From contig CAZPQM010000011.1 in the NCBI GenBank assembly GCA_964588995.1, forward strand, positions 1-62,923: a DNA stretch of 62,923 nucleotides. The letters are read 5' to 3'. The notes below the pieces were generated by a model. The model saw only the letters and a program-made list of their open reading frames with translations. It had not been told where the DNA came from and ran no database searches. A program made the position numbers and the translations under genes. Position 1 is the first letter of the stretch, and each line of letters opens with the position of its first letter. This stretch comes from CAZPQM01 sp964588995 (GTDB lineage Bacteria; Pseudomonadota; Alphaproteobacteria; Rickettsiales; UBA8987). Positions 34,808 to 42,855 of this stretch are shown one piece after another.

Positions 34808-35373
34808 GCAGCCATGCTATTTTTCAAGCATGTTATTAGGCTGCACGGGTGCGCTTATTTGCGGTGCCGGGTATTATGCATCGTCGTGTACTGCTACAGT
34901 CCGATGTTCGCATCAGTTTTCCTCAAACGGGTGCTAAACCGTTTGAGGCAATGCGAAATTATCCCCGCCCGGTTCCCCGATTATACAATCGGCTTCCGGT
35001 TCTATCACCTCCGTTTCCTCTCCTTTTTTCCCCTATACCCTGAGGGCAGGGGCTCGTGGATCGGTTGGTGATAGGGCTCGTGCAAATAAGCGGTCCCTGA
35101 AATAGGGTGCTTCTATTATACTTCTGCCGTCGTGTAGCCACCATCTGGGTGACTTCCGATTTGGCTTTGGTCGCTCGCCACGTAATAACACGTGGGTCAA
35201 TTCTTATAGACCTGCGGGGGAAGCGATGCTCCCGCATATACGATCCTACCTCAAGTAGTACCAACGTCCCTCGGACAGAGATTCAACCTTTCGGTTGGAT
35301 TTCTGCCCATCGGACGGAACTCACGACCATTCGGCCGGTAAGCGAAATTTAAAAAAAATTTCGCGAGTTTACC
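34808..35373 (-). ncRNA. candidate large structured RNA (many perfect hairpins)
   Basis: No convincing gene occupies this stretch, yet it holds a dense series of hairpins: CCTCAAACGG/CCGTTTGAGG (34921-34948, 10 bp); CCGATT/AATCGG (34977-34992); CTATCACC/GGTGATAG enclosing 35002-35074; CCACGT/ACGTGG (35178-35195); TGCGGG/CCCGCA (35213-35236); a 13-bp stem with two G-U pairs at 35276-35305 enclosed by CGTCC/GGACG; GCGAAATTT/AAATTTCGC (35342-35364). On the minus strand the 13-bp stem is capped by a GAAA tetraloop, the most common stable RNA loop, which suggests minus-strand transcription, perhaps from TACAAT at 35379-35384. It matches neither tmRNA, RNase P RNA nor a group I/II intron that I can recognise. 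It could be an independent RNA or a long leader of the exported-protein gene. Confidence 0.4.
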
Positions 35374-35459
35374 CCGCCATTGTAACACAGTAAGGTTAAC
35401 AAATCGCTAACTTTTTTATGGTAATGCGAATAATTTGCGATCCATTTCTCTGCTTGCGT

Positions 35460-35825
35460 CAAAATAAACCATGGATACCCCTATAATTTTTCTGCGAAAG
35501 ATTCGGGGTATGACGTGTAACTATAGCGTGGAACCACTCACCACCTGACACCCCCACCACTGCGGCTAACGCGCTGACGCACGTAAGCCTCGTTGCCTCC
35601 CCCGCAGGCAGGGGAGGATGCGTTCTTGTATCTCCTCTCGCGCATGACGAGAGGGTTAGGGTGAGGGTGTCATTGCGAGCGACCAAAGGGAGCGCGGCAA
35701 TCTCGTGCTGCAGCCTGAGATCGCCTCACTGCTTTCGCGATGACGGGGAGGTAGATCCTTCGGCTAGGCTATTGCTTAATTCAGGATGACACGGCAGCGG
35801 AGGATGCTTTCTTAATCCCTATATA
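35460..35825. repeat. gene-free patch with dispersed repeats
   Basis: This stretch repeats the families seen at 12.0-12.7 kb: CCTCCCCCGCAGGCAGGGGAGG near 35597, the GTCATTGCGAGCGACC...GCGGCAATCTC element at 35669, an inverted CGATGACGGGG copy near 35740 and an inverted GATCCTTCGGCTA...TCAGGATGAC copy at 35755-35793. Nothing coding was found. Just before it, at 35422-35440, TAATGCGAATAATTTGCGA resembles the iron boxes that follow. Confidence 0.7.
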
Positions 35826-35844
35826 AATAAGAATGATTCGCAAC
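35826..35844 (+). promoter_or_regulatory. Fur-like iron box, copy 1
   Basis: AATAAGAATGATTCGCAAC matches the general Fur-box pattern (AT-rich arms around GAATNATTC). An almost identical sequence occurs exactly 50 bp downstream, and an inverted one before the RTX gene at 38831, which supports function. The assignment to Fur rather than another iron regulator is inference. Confidence 0.6.
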
Positions 35845-35875
35845 TAGTGCTGGACAATGGAGATTCCTTCTGTTA

Positions 35876-35894
35876 ATTAAGAATGATTCGCAAC
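35876..35894 (+). promoter_or_regulatory. Fur-like iron box, copy 2
   Basis: ATTAAGAATGATTCGCAAC repeats copy 1 with one changed base, 20 bases before the next start codon. Binding here would cover the transcript start of the three-gene unit that follows. Confidence 0.6.
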
Positions 35895-35913
35895 AAACCA
35901 TTAGGGGGTTAGT

Positions 35914-36282
35914 ATGGAGCCGAAATCATTACGCCATCCCATAGCTATATATATGTGCTCGCATTGTCTGGTGCGTGCGGTCGAACATCAAAGCCGCATA
36001 GAAATAGGCGGGTATTTGTATGTTTTTATTCCATATAACGATCAGGCAGGTGACCGCTACATCGCCTATGTCGAAATGGATGTGGATCATTATGAGGCAT
36101 TATGCCACACGGACAGACCGCAGCGGTTGGATATCTGTGAGCATTTTGCTATACTACATGTGGAACGGGGGGAGAATATGTATGTTGAAAGAGCAAATGC
36201 TATTGAATCCTATTATCAGAAGTTAAGGTTATTTCAGCGTAATCGCGTTGTTGTGATGCAAGAGCAGTGCGCCGCCTGCTAG
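35914..36282 (+). CDS. hypothetical protein, first gene of an iron-box unit
   Basis: Not recognised. The 122-residue soluble protein has cysteines at both ends (MCSHCL near residue 15 and QCAAC at the very end), plus LCHTDRP and ICEHF between, so metal or heme binding or disulphides are possible. There is no signal peptide. AGGGGG 8 bases before ATG supports the start. It lies 20 bases after an iron box and 18 bases before the next gene, so it is probably derepressed under iron limitation. Confidence 0.6.
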   Translation: MEPKSLRHPIAIYMCSHCLVRAVEHQSRIEIGGYLYVFIPYNDQAGDRYIAYVEMDVDHYEALCHTDRPQRLDICEHFAILHVERGENMYVERANAIESYYQKLRLFQRNRVVVMQEQCAAC

Positions 36283-36300
36283 GGGGTTTTGAGGAGGAGT

Positions 36301-37021
36301 ATGAGCGGTAAGATTGCTACGATAAGATCGCCCTTATTTCAGGCGATAACCCGAGGTATGTTCCAGTTTCCGGATCTGGCAGCCGCTAAAGCTAAGCTGG
36401 AGGCTATCCGGGAAACTTATGAGACATCGTCGCATCTGCCGAGCGCGAAAGCGGGGCATGTCGTTCTATGGATCAAGGGGTATGATGTCAGCCCGGAGGA
36501 GGCAGAGGCAGGCTATTTGGGGCATTATGCAGAGCTGCAGCCGATTGAACGGGAGGATGGGGGGCTGGTCGATTGTGGCCAAGCGGCTGGACGTGGCACT
36601 TACGCGGCATCCGCAAAAGCAACGGGAGGAGCATCGGCATCCCGACTGGGGGCATCCGATTCTTAAAGCAATTAAGAAAGGAGCGGTCTACCCGTCTGTG
36701 AAAGAGGCCGGCGAGGAACTTACCAAACTTCACCAGTCCTATCCGGAGACGTCCATCCCGACCGGGCCGGAACTATACATCATGATTTATGAGAAGGACA
36801 GCGATCCTCCCGTGCAACGGTACATATTAAGTATTGAGCCCGCAGCTGAATCAGGCGCTGTGATTACAGCGCAGCGTAACCTTTACGAGCAAGGCATGGA
36901 GCAGAAGGAAGCGCAAGCTGAACCGGAGGGAAGCTTTGCCGCTCGTGTTGCGCTGGAACAAGCGCGTAAAGCGGCACGTAAACAGCCACCTTATTCGAAG
37001 AAAATGAACGATGAGCCGTGA
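36301..37021 (+). pseudogene. two-repeat hypothetical protein, interrupted by a frameshift
   Basis: Two frames together encode one tandem-repeat protein. The first, from ATG 36301 (GAGGAGGAGT upstream), contains SPLFQAITRGMFQFPDLAAA...VVLWIKGYDVSPEEAE...YAELQP. The second, shifted by one base, contains HPILKAIKKGAVYPSVKEAG...LYIMIYEKDSDPPVQ...YILSIEP, clearly the same module. The first frame degenerates after EREDGG and ends at 36666. Six G bases at 36559-36564 mark the switch; five would join the frames into about 240 residues. It may be a sequencing error, a mutation, or slippage-controlled expression. The stop overlaps the next gene's ATG by 11 bases, so the operon order is intact. Family not recognised. 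Confidence 0.6.
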
Positions 37022-38786
37022 ACCATACATTTTTCAGCTGATACCACGCCTTAGCATTGTTACTGCAAAGCAGCCGGAAATTTCTAAAGATGTGCTGGTA
37101 AATGATTTAGGCAGCGAAGATCCGGTGATGCTTGAGCGTAAGTATGCGGTGTTGGAAGGTGTGGTGGATGCCGCAGTGCAAATTGGCACCTGCCATCGCG
37201 ATCAATATGTGTTGCTGGCTGAACACGATAAAGAGCAGCTTGTTTTTAACGTCGTTGATGCTTTGTCAAAGGTAACTGATGGTAAAATGCAAGCGTTGCT
37301 GGATAAAAACAAGCTCGAAGTGGCCAGAGGTTTTGGTGCATTACATTATTTAATAACGTCAGGCATTGGCGCACGGTCTAAAGCCATGCTGGATGCCGGT
37401 ATGCTGAAGCAGGTCACGAGTGCCCTTGAGGATAATCTCGCTACCGCAGACCAAGATGTGCTGGCTCTCAAAGCGCTTAAAAATTTTATTGTAGAATATG
37501 ATAAATCAGTGCAACAGGAACTGCGCCAGCGTTACACGTCAGCAAAAGATAAGGGAGCGCTTTCAGGTTTTAGCAAGCTGGATCGGCATAATCAACTACG
37601 TGCAGCCTCTGAGGGAGAAATGATTGTCAAAATGCTGGAAGAAATGGAGCCGCTAGAACGACCTGCTAGCATTACTATGATTGGAACCGGTGATGTCGCA
37701 AAGGACGTGTTATATCACGCTGCAGGATCGGAAGTTGAGGAGGTGAAAAACATTCGCTTTCATCTTTTAAGCGGACAGGAACAAGAGCCGGACCGTATAG
37801 AGCGTAAAAGGCTGAATCTACGAAAAATGCAAGGTGATTACGGTAACGTCGAGACTACTGGCTTTTACGATACTAAGCAATTAATTGAAGCGGATAAAAT
37901 TCAGGGTGAAGCGGTGATTCTCGCACGCCAGCCACAACATGGTTTAGAGGCTCTCATTAACGATCAGTCTCTGGCGAGTGGGCAAACAACCCGGATATTT
38001 GACGCAACGGCTAACGGTGCAGCGGATATATCTGATTCGGGAGTGGAACAAATCAACCTAAGCGCCATTCAAAAACGTATTTACGATCATCCGAAAACGC
38101 AGTGGTTAAAGGAGCAATCTGAGGATATACGTTCCATGGCCTATGCGTATATAGGCAAGCATATTCAGCAAGAGTGGAAAAGCTATTTAGAGGAAACGGC
38201 AAATTTGGGCGAAGAATATAAAAAGTTGACTCCTGCCGAGCGCGCTAAAGTTCATAATGCAGAGAATGGTTTTGCTAGCATGTTAACCACTATGGCTAAG
38301 AAATATGATAATCTGCTAGGGAAATATGAATTTCACAAAGCGCAAGCAGGCGTTCTTGCCGCAGTTGCTGAGGAGCTGCAGGATATTAAAGAGAGGTTAT
38401 CCGAAGGTGAGCCCGGCAATGATTTGACGCGAGCATTTAACGAGATCACGCTAGAGTATGAAGATCAGGCAGAACAACTGCCATCCGGGAGTGCCGGGAA
38501 GAAAAAAATTGATAAGGTTGTAAAAACGCTTAATGCTATTTCCGAAAAGGGGGAGTTTAACAGAGAGGCGCTTTTTGACGACTTAGATCACCAGGCAGCA
38601 GAGCTTTATCTAAAAGAGCAGGAGCGCTATGACCATATGCAAAATCGTTTGCAAGCCGCGCAAAAGCTTCAGGGGCAGATCGAAAGCATGTTACAGCCTG
38701 ACTACCCGGATCATGAGTTGGCTGAGAAAAGCTGGGTGGATTACGTCAAAAGCAGTGATCGGTATAATGATTTAACGCCTTTATAG
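37011..38786 (+). CDS. divergent glutamyl-tRNA reductase-like protein
   Basis: The 591-residue cytoplasmic protein is not a clear family member, but its order of motifs recalls HemA, the first enzyme of C5 heme synthesis. AAVQIGTCHRDQYVLL (C61) aligns with the catalytic STCNR region; FGALHYLITSGIGARSKAML with the HemA helix before the spine; ITMIGTGDVAKDVLYHAA (from residue 221) with its NADPH loop; and TTRIFDATANGAADI with the later Rossmann strand. It is about 170 residues longer than HemA because of a helical C-terminal part. It overlaps the previous gene, lies behind the iron boxes and next to heme-uptake genes, so a role in heme balance is plausible. If HemA-like, it may be an altered or inactive relative. 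The resemblance needs a profile search. Confidence 0.5.
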   Translation: MSREPYIFQLIPRLSIVTAKQPEISKDVLVNDLGSEDPVMLERKYAVLEGVVDAAVQIGTCHRDQYVLLAEHDKEQLVFNVVDALSKVTDGKMQALLDKNKLEVARGFGALHYLITSGIGARSKAMLDAGMLKQVTSALEDNLATADQDVLALKALKNFIVEYDKSVQQELRQRYTSAKDKGALSGFSKLDRHNQLRAASEGEMIVKMLEEMEPLERPASITMIGTGDVAKDVLYHAAGSEVEEVKNIRFHLLSGQEQEPDRIERKRLNLRKMQGDYGNVETTGFYDTKQLIEADKIQGEAVILARQPQHGLEALINDQSLASGQTTRIFDATANGAADISDSGVEQINLSAIQKRIYDHPKTQWLKEQSEDIRSMAYAYIGKHIQQEWKSYLEETANLGEEYKKLTPAERAKVHNAENGFASMLTTMAKKYDNLLGKYEFHKAQAGVLAAVAEELQDIKERLSEGEPGNDLTRAFNEITLEYEDQAEQLPSGSAGKKKIDKVVKTLNAISEKGEFNREALFDDLDHQAAELYLKEQERYDHMQNRLQAAQKLQGQIESMLQPDYPDHELAEKSWVDYVKSSDRYNDLTPL

Positions 38787-38830
38787 ACACTTTAATTTTT
38801 TTACAGCAAGAAAATACCTCTTAAAAATTA

Positions 38831-38850
38831 GTTGCGAATAATTCTTATTT
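38831..38850 (-). promoter_or_regulatory. Fur-like iron box, inverted copy
   Basis: GTTGCGAATAATTCTTATTT is the reverse complement of the boxes at 35826 and 35876 with one or two changes. It lies 110 bases before the first RTX gene. Confidence 0.55.
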
Positions 38851-38855
38851 ACTAC

Positions 38856-38893
38856 TTGACCTTTTCTCTAGTCATTGATAATCATTCTCATCC
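38856..38893 (+). promoter_or_regulatory. RTX-operon promoter overlapped by a Fur box
   Basis: TTGACC (38856-38861), 15 bases and GATAAT (38877-38882) form a plausible promoter. ATTGATAATCATTCTCATCC at 38874-38893 covers its -10 element and is close to the classic Fur consensus of GATAAT/ATTATC arms. Iron-bound Fur would block polymerase here. Confidence 0.65.
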
Positions 38894-38958
38894 AATCCAT
38901 CTGATACGGCTTTTTATGGATGGCATTTTTACAAATTTAATTACAGGAGAGCATATAA

Positions 38959-41376
38959 ATGGGAACGTATAATTTAACATCAGGTGATGATGTATGGGAG
39001 GCCTTTCAACAATCGCAAATACAAGGTGATCCATCCATTCCATTTGTCGATAATGAAATCAATGCATTAGAAGGCAATGACTTCGTTGTGAGCGGTACAG
39101 CAGATGACACGATTAATGGCGGTGATGGCAATGATAGCCTGTATGGCATCGGCGGTAGCGACGTAATCAATGGCGGCAACGGTGACGATTTGCTGGACGG
39201 TGGTACTGGAAACGATACACTGGACGGTGGTGCTGGCAATGATCAGTATTTTCTTGAATTCAAAGACGATGAAGTAGGTAAGGATCATATCATTGATTCA
39301 GATGGCGACGGGGAAATCTACATTGGTGGCACCAGTTTCGATCCAAATACAGGCGCAACGAGCGTTCAGGGTTATCAACTGAGTGGAAACGCGCTGTTGG
39401 TAACAGGTGAGACTGATGTCTACTCCTTCGAGCAGGAAGGTACGAACTATTTCTTCCGCTGGAGCGGTAACGACGGTGATGATCTGACCATCTGGAGCGA
39501 TGTGGTTGCTGAATCTCAATTGAGCGCCGTCGTGAAGAACTATACTAACGGTACTTTCGGGCTGGAAATCGGTGAGATCGACAACCCACCTATCGCAGAT
39601 GATGACAGCGCGAATGTGGCAGAAGATAACTCCATTGTGATCAATGTGTTAAATAATGACAATGATGATAATGCGCTTGATGCCAGCACGGTCGCCATCG
39701 GTACCGGGCCTGCGAACGGTGCGGTTAATGTGGACCCGGTAACGGGCGAAGTGACTTATACGCCGAACGCAAACTACAATGGCACAGACAGCTTCACCTA
39801 CACCGTGCAGGACGATGCCGGCCAGGTATCGAATGAAGCAACGGTTACGGTCAATGTCGGTTCTGAGAATGATGCACCGGTTGCCACGGCGGATTCCGAC
39901 GAGGTTGTAGAGAATCAGTCCGTTACGATCAACGTGCTCGCGAACGATTCCGATATTGACGGCACGCTGGATGCGTCTTCAGTGCAAATAGATAGTAACC
40001 CTTCTAACGGTGCGGTTTCAGTTGACGCTAATACCGGTGAAATTACCTACACACCTAATACAGACTATGTGGGTAGTGATAGCTTTACCTACACGGTGAA
40101 GGATAATCAGGGTGCGGTCTCCAATGCAGCTACAGTCAGTGTTAATGTAACCGATAGCGCGATCACCTTAACGGAAAATCCAGACTTTTTCGAAGCGTTT
40201 TCCCAAGGCGTAGGTTTTGTTCCAAACGAGATTTTCGGCCTCGGCGGTGATGATACGATCATTAGCGGCAATGCAAATGATACGGTTGATGGCGGCGAAG
40301 GAAATGACGTGATCTCAGGTGTTGGCGGCGATGATATACTTAAAGGAAATGCCGGCGATGATACACTTGATGGCTCCCGTGGTGATAATACCGTTGAAGG
40401 TGGTGAGGGTGATGATACGTTCATCGTGGAATTTACCGATCCGGGCTCTACCTGCGTTATTGATGATGGTGGTTCGCTTTTTGTTGGGGCATTACCACAA
40501 GGGCCAGGTGCGCCGGTCGGATTTGCGCTTGCGGGTACGGCGACTGAGCAAAATGATGGTACGTACGAGCTTACTATCGGCGATGCGACCTTCTCGCTCG
40601 ATTGGGCAGGCGATGAGACAACACCGGGCGATCTGACCATTACCGCTCTGGGCGAAGGGAATATTCATTCCGTGATCGTGAAAGATTTTCAGAATGATAC
40701 CTTTGGTTTGGTGTTGGAGGATGCATCGACACCGCCTGCGCCGACTGCAGATATTAATGGTACTGATGAAAACGATACGCTGCAAGGCGGTAACGATAGT
40801 GAGTCTATTGAAGCTAATGGTGGTGATGATCTTGTATTTGCCCGCAATGGGGATGATCTCGTTAATGGCGGAGGCGGCGATGACCGTCTGCTCGGCGGAA
40901 ACGGCGATGATTTACTCAATGGCGGCGAAGGCGATGACTCCATCTGGGGTGGCAACAACGATGATGAAATCAATGGCGGTAACGGCAATGATTTCGGCGT
41001 TGGTGGTAACGGCGACGACCTGCTGAACGGCGGCTATGGTAATGACGTGCTTCAAGGGGGCAATGGAGATGATGTCCTCTATGGCGGTCAGGGTCGTGAC
41101 ATTCTGGATGGCGGTCAGGGATTTGATACCTTCCTTTACAAGGATGCATCTGAATCCACCGGCGTGACAGCAGATAAAATTTTCGGCTTTACGCAAGGTC
41201 AGGATGTGATTGATCTCATTGATCTGAACTTCTCCGGGCTGGGTGATGGCTCGGGCGATACGCTCGGCGAGAATACGATCGGCAGCTATACGGAGCTGTA
41301 CAATAGCGATAGCGGATTCCGCCTGTTCATTCACGGTAATGTGGATGTGGAAGCGAGTGACCTGATGCTCGCCTAA
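38959..41376 (+). CDS. RTX-type secreted protein with Ig-like repeats, iron-regulated
   Basis: The 805-residue protein has no Sec signal and is built for type I secretion. Calcium-binding GGxGxDxxx nonapeptides occur at about residues 50-95, 430-475 and 600-705. Between them are two Ig/cadherin-like repeats (about 212-397, each with SFTYTV) and two copies of a module of about 130 residues, ending NYTNGTFGLEIGE and DFQNDTFGLVLED. The last 80 residues (KIFGFTQGQDVIDLIDL...ASDLMLA) are a typical C-terminal secretion signal. The same module starts the next protein. Position behind two iron boxes and ahead of a heme receptor suggests a secreted iron or heme scavenging role, as for iron-regulated Frp proteins; this is inference. 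No type I exporter is in the window. AGGAGA precedes ATG. Confidence 0.85.
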   Translation: MGTYNLTSGDDVWEAFQQSQIQGDPSIPFVDNEINALEGNDFVVSGTADDTINGGDGNDSLYGIGGSDVINGGNGDDLLDGGTGNDTLDGGAGNDQYFLEFKDDEVGKDHIIDSDGDGEIYIGGTSFDPNTGATSVQGYQLSGNALLVTGETDVYSFEQEGTNYFFRWSGNDGDDLTIWSDVVAESQLSAVVKNYTNGTFGLEIGEIDNPPIADDDSANVAEDNSIVINVLNNDNDDNALDASTVAIGTGPANGAVNVDPVTGEVTYTPNANYNGTDSFTYTVQDDAGQVSNEATVTVNVGSENDAPVATADSDEVVENQSVTINVLANDSDIDGTLDASSVQIDSNPSNGAVSVDANTGEITYTPNTDYVGSDSFTYTVKDNQGAVSNAATVSVNVTDSAITLTENPDFFEAFSQGVGFVPNEIFGLGGDDTIISGNANDTVDGGEGNDVISGVGGDDILKGNAGDDTLDGSRGDNTVEGGEGDDTFIVEFTDPGSTCVIDDGGSLFVGALPQGPGAPVGFALAGTATEQNDGTYELTIGDATFSLDWAGDETTPGDLTITALGEGNIHSVIVKDFQNDTFGLVLEDASTPPAPTADINGTDENDTLQGGNDSESIEANGGDDLVFARNGDDLVNGGGGDDRLLGGNGDDLLNGGEGDDSIWGGNNDDEINGGNGNDFGVGGNGDDLLNGGYGNDVLQGGNGDDVLYGGQGRDILDGGQGFDTFLYKDASESTGVTADKIFGFTQGQDVIDLIDLNFSGLGDGSGDTLGENTIGSYTELYNSDSGFRLFIHGNVDVEASDLMLA

Positions 41377-41394
41377 ATCGCGTTGCAATACTCT

Positions 41395-41425
41395 GGGGGA
41401 GTGGTGCATACCATTCCCCCTTTTT
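41395..41425 (+). terminator. hairpin and T-run between the two RTX genes
   Basis: GGGGGAGTGGT and ACCATTCCCCC (41395-41420) form an 11-bp stem with one G-T pair and a 4-base loop, followed by TTTTT. This is a complete intrinsic terminator inside the presumed operon, so the second RTX gene, receptor and transporter genes are likely made in smaller amount than the first RTX protein. Confidence 0.8.
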
Positions 41426-41463
41426 GCCGGAAACTATATTTTTAAGACGTAAGAGGAAATAAG

Positions 41464-42855
41464 ATGGCCGATATTACCCTAGCTGAAGGACAAGATCTCT
41501 GGGAAGTTTACATTGATGGCAATCCATTTGAACCCAATAATATTACTGGGAATGATGCTGATAACCTGATTGTGAGTGGACAGAAGAACGATACGGTGCG
41601 TGGCGGTAAGGGCGACGACGCGCTTTTCGGCATTGGTGGTAATGACTCTCTTGAGGGGAATGCAGGCAGCGATGCGCTGGATGGCGGCACCGGAAGTGAT
41701 ACGTTAGTTGGTGGTGCGGGCGAGGATGCTTATGTTTTTGAATTTAAGGTTGATGAGGTTGGCAAAAATATCATCCGCGACGAAGATGGTGATGGTATTT
41801 TGTTTGTTGGGGGCACCAGTTTCAATCAGGAAACAGGTGCTACAGAACGTTTTGGGGAGACAGTGTCTGGCACAGCTTCGGAAATTTCTGATGAACCGAA
41901 TACTTACAGTCTCGAGCAGGGTTCTCAGACGCTTTTCTTCCGCTGGGGTGGCAATGATGGTGATGATCTGACGATCTGGAGCGATGTCGTGCCAGAATCA
42001 CAGATTAGTGTTGTAATTGAAAATTATACGAACGGTACCTTTGGTTTAACGCTGGGCGAGTTGGATAATACACCGCCTGCGCCGCCTGTACCGGAAACAA
42101 CGCCTGATGAGCCTCAAGCGGAAGAAGAGGACTCAGAGCCTGAAGCTAGCCCGGTTTTTGAGCTTTTTGGTGCAGAAATCGCTGAGGAGCTAAACGGCAC
42201 TGCGGGTGCAGATAATATTACCGGCGGCGGTGGAAACGATACGATTTCTACCAGCGATGGCGAGGATACGGTAAACGGTAATCAAGGGGATGATGTTGTT
42301 TTTGGAGGAGACGGCGGCGATTCGCTGCGCGGTGGTCAGGATAACGACTTTGTGCAGGGCAATCAGGGAGATGATTTCATCGCAGGTGACCGCGGCTTTG
42401 ATATGGTGCGCGGCGGCAAAGGGAGCGATCAGGTTTATGGAGGCAAAGAAGACGATCAACTCTTTGGAGATCGCGATAATGATTTTGTCAGCGGCGATTT
42501 GGGCAATGACCTTCTCTACGGAGGTAAGGGAAATGATACGCTTGTTGGTGGTGATGGCAACGATACGCTTTCCGGTGATTTGGGCGATGACATACTGACT
42601 GGCGGCAGCGGAGAGGATGTTTTCCAATTCCTGAATAACAGCGGTAACGATGTGATAACTGATTTTGCAGCAGGCGATATACTGCGTTTTGCCTCCGATA
42701 TTAATGGAACCGGATTGAATAGTTTTGCTGACCTGCAAGATCGTTTATCTAGTGTGAATGGTGACTTGACTATTGATCTCGGTAATGGCAATACAACGGT
42801 GCTGGCTGGCGTAGCGGACAGTGTTTTAAATGATAATAATGTGGAGTTTTTCTAA
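41464..42855 (+). CDS. second RTX-type secreted protein
   Basis: The 463-residue protein is a shorter relative of the previous one. Residues 1-200 repeat the same N-terminal module (ITLAEGQDLWEVYIDGNPF, calcium nonapeptides, then FFRWGGNDGDDLTIWSDVVP and NYTNGTFGLTLGELDN). A Pro/Glu-rich linker (about 200-235) leads to a second nonapeptide block (about 245-385) and a C-terminal secretion-signal region (GNDVITDFAAGDILRFASD, ending NNVEFF). There are no Ig-like repeats. Its stop codon overlaps the ATG of the TonB-dependent receptor (TAATG), so secreted protein and receptor are made together, as expected for a hemophore-receptor pair. It does not resemble HasA that I can see. Confidence 0.85.
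   Translation: MADITLAEGQDLWEVYIDGNPFEPNNITGNDADNLIVSGQKNDTVRGGKGDDALFGIGGNDSLEGNAGSDALDGGTGSDTLVGGAGEDAYVFEFKVDEVGKNIIRDEDGDGILFVGGTSFNQETGATERFGETVSGTASEISDEPNTYSLEQGSQTLFFRWGGNDGDDLTIWSDVVPESQISVVIENYTNGTFGLTLGELDNTPPAPPVPETTPDEPQAEEEDSEPEASPVFELFGAEIAEELNGTAGADNITGGGGNDTISTSDGEDTVNGNQGDDVVFGGDGGDSLRGGQDNDFVQGNQGDDFIAGDRGFDMVRGGKGSDQVYGGKEDDQLFGDRDNDFVSGDLGNDLLYGGKGNDTLVGGDGNDTLSGDLGDDILTGGSGEDVFQFLNNSGNDVITDFAAGDILRFASDINGTGLNSFADLQDRLSSVNGDLTIDLGNGNTTVLAGVADSVLNDNNVEFF

Noticed and set aside
34959..35264. 101-codon minus-strand frame in the hairpin-rich region
   Set aside because: Its composition is arginine/threonine-rich and irregular, it lacks a ribosome site, and it runs through several perfect hairpins that explain the region better as RNA.
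34808..35373. tmRNA, RNase P RNA or group II intron as the identity of the structured region
   Set aside because: I looked for the tag-peptide frame, T-loop and CCA end, the GAGGAAAGUCC-type core and a domain V helix and found none on either strand.
40107..40988. Long minus-strand frames rich in Pro and Ser opposite the RTX genes
   Set aside because: They mirror the GGxGxDxxx repeat codons of the sense strand and have no starts or ribosome sites of their own.
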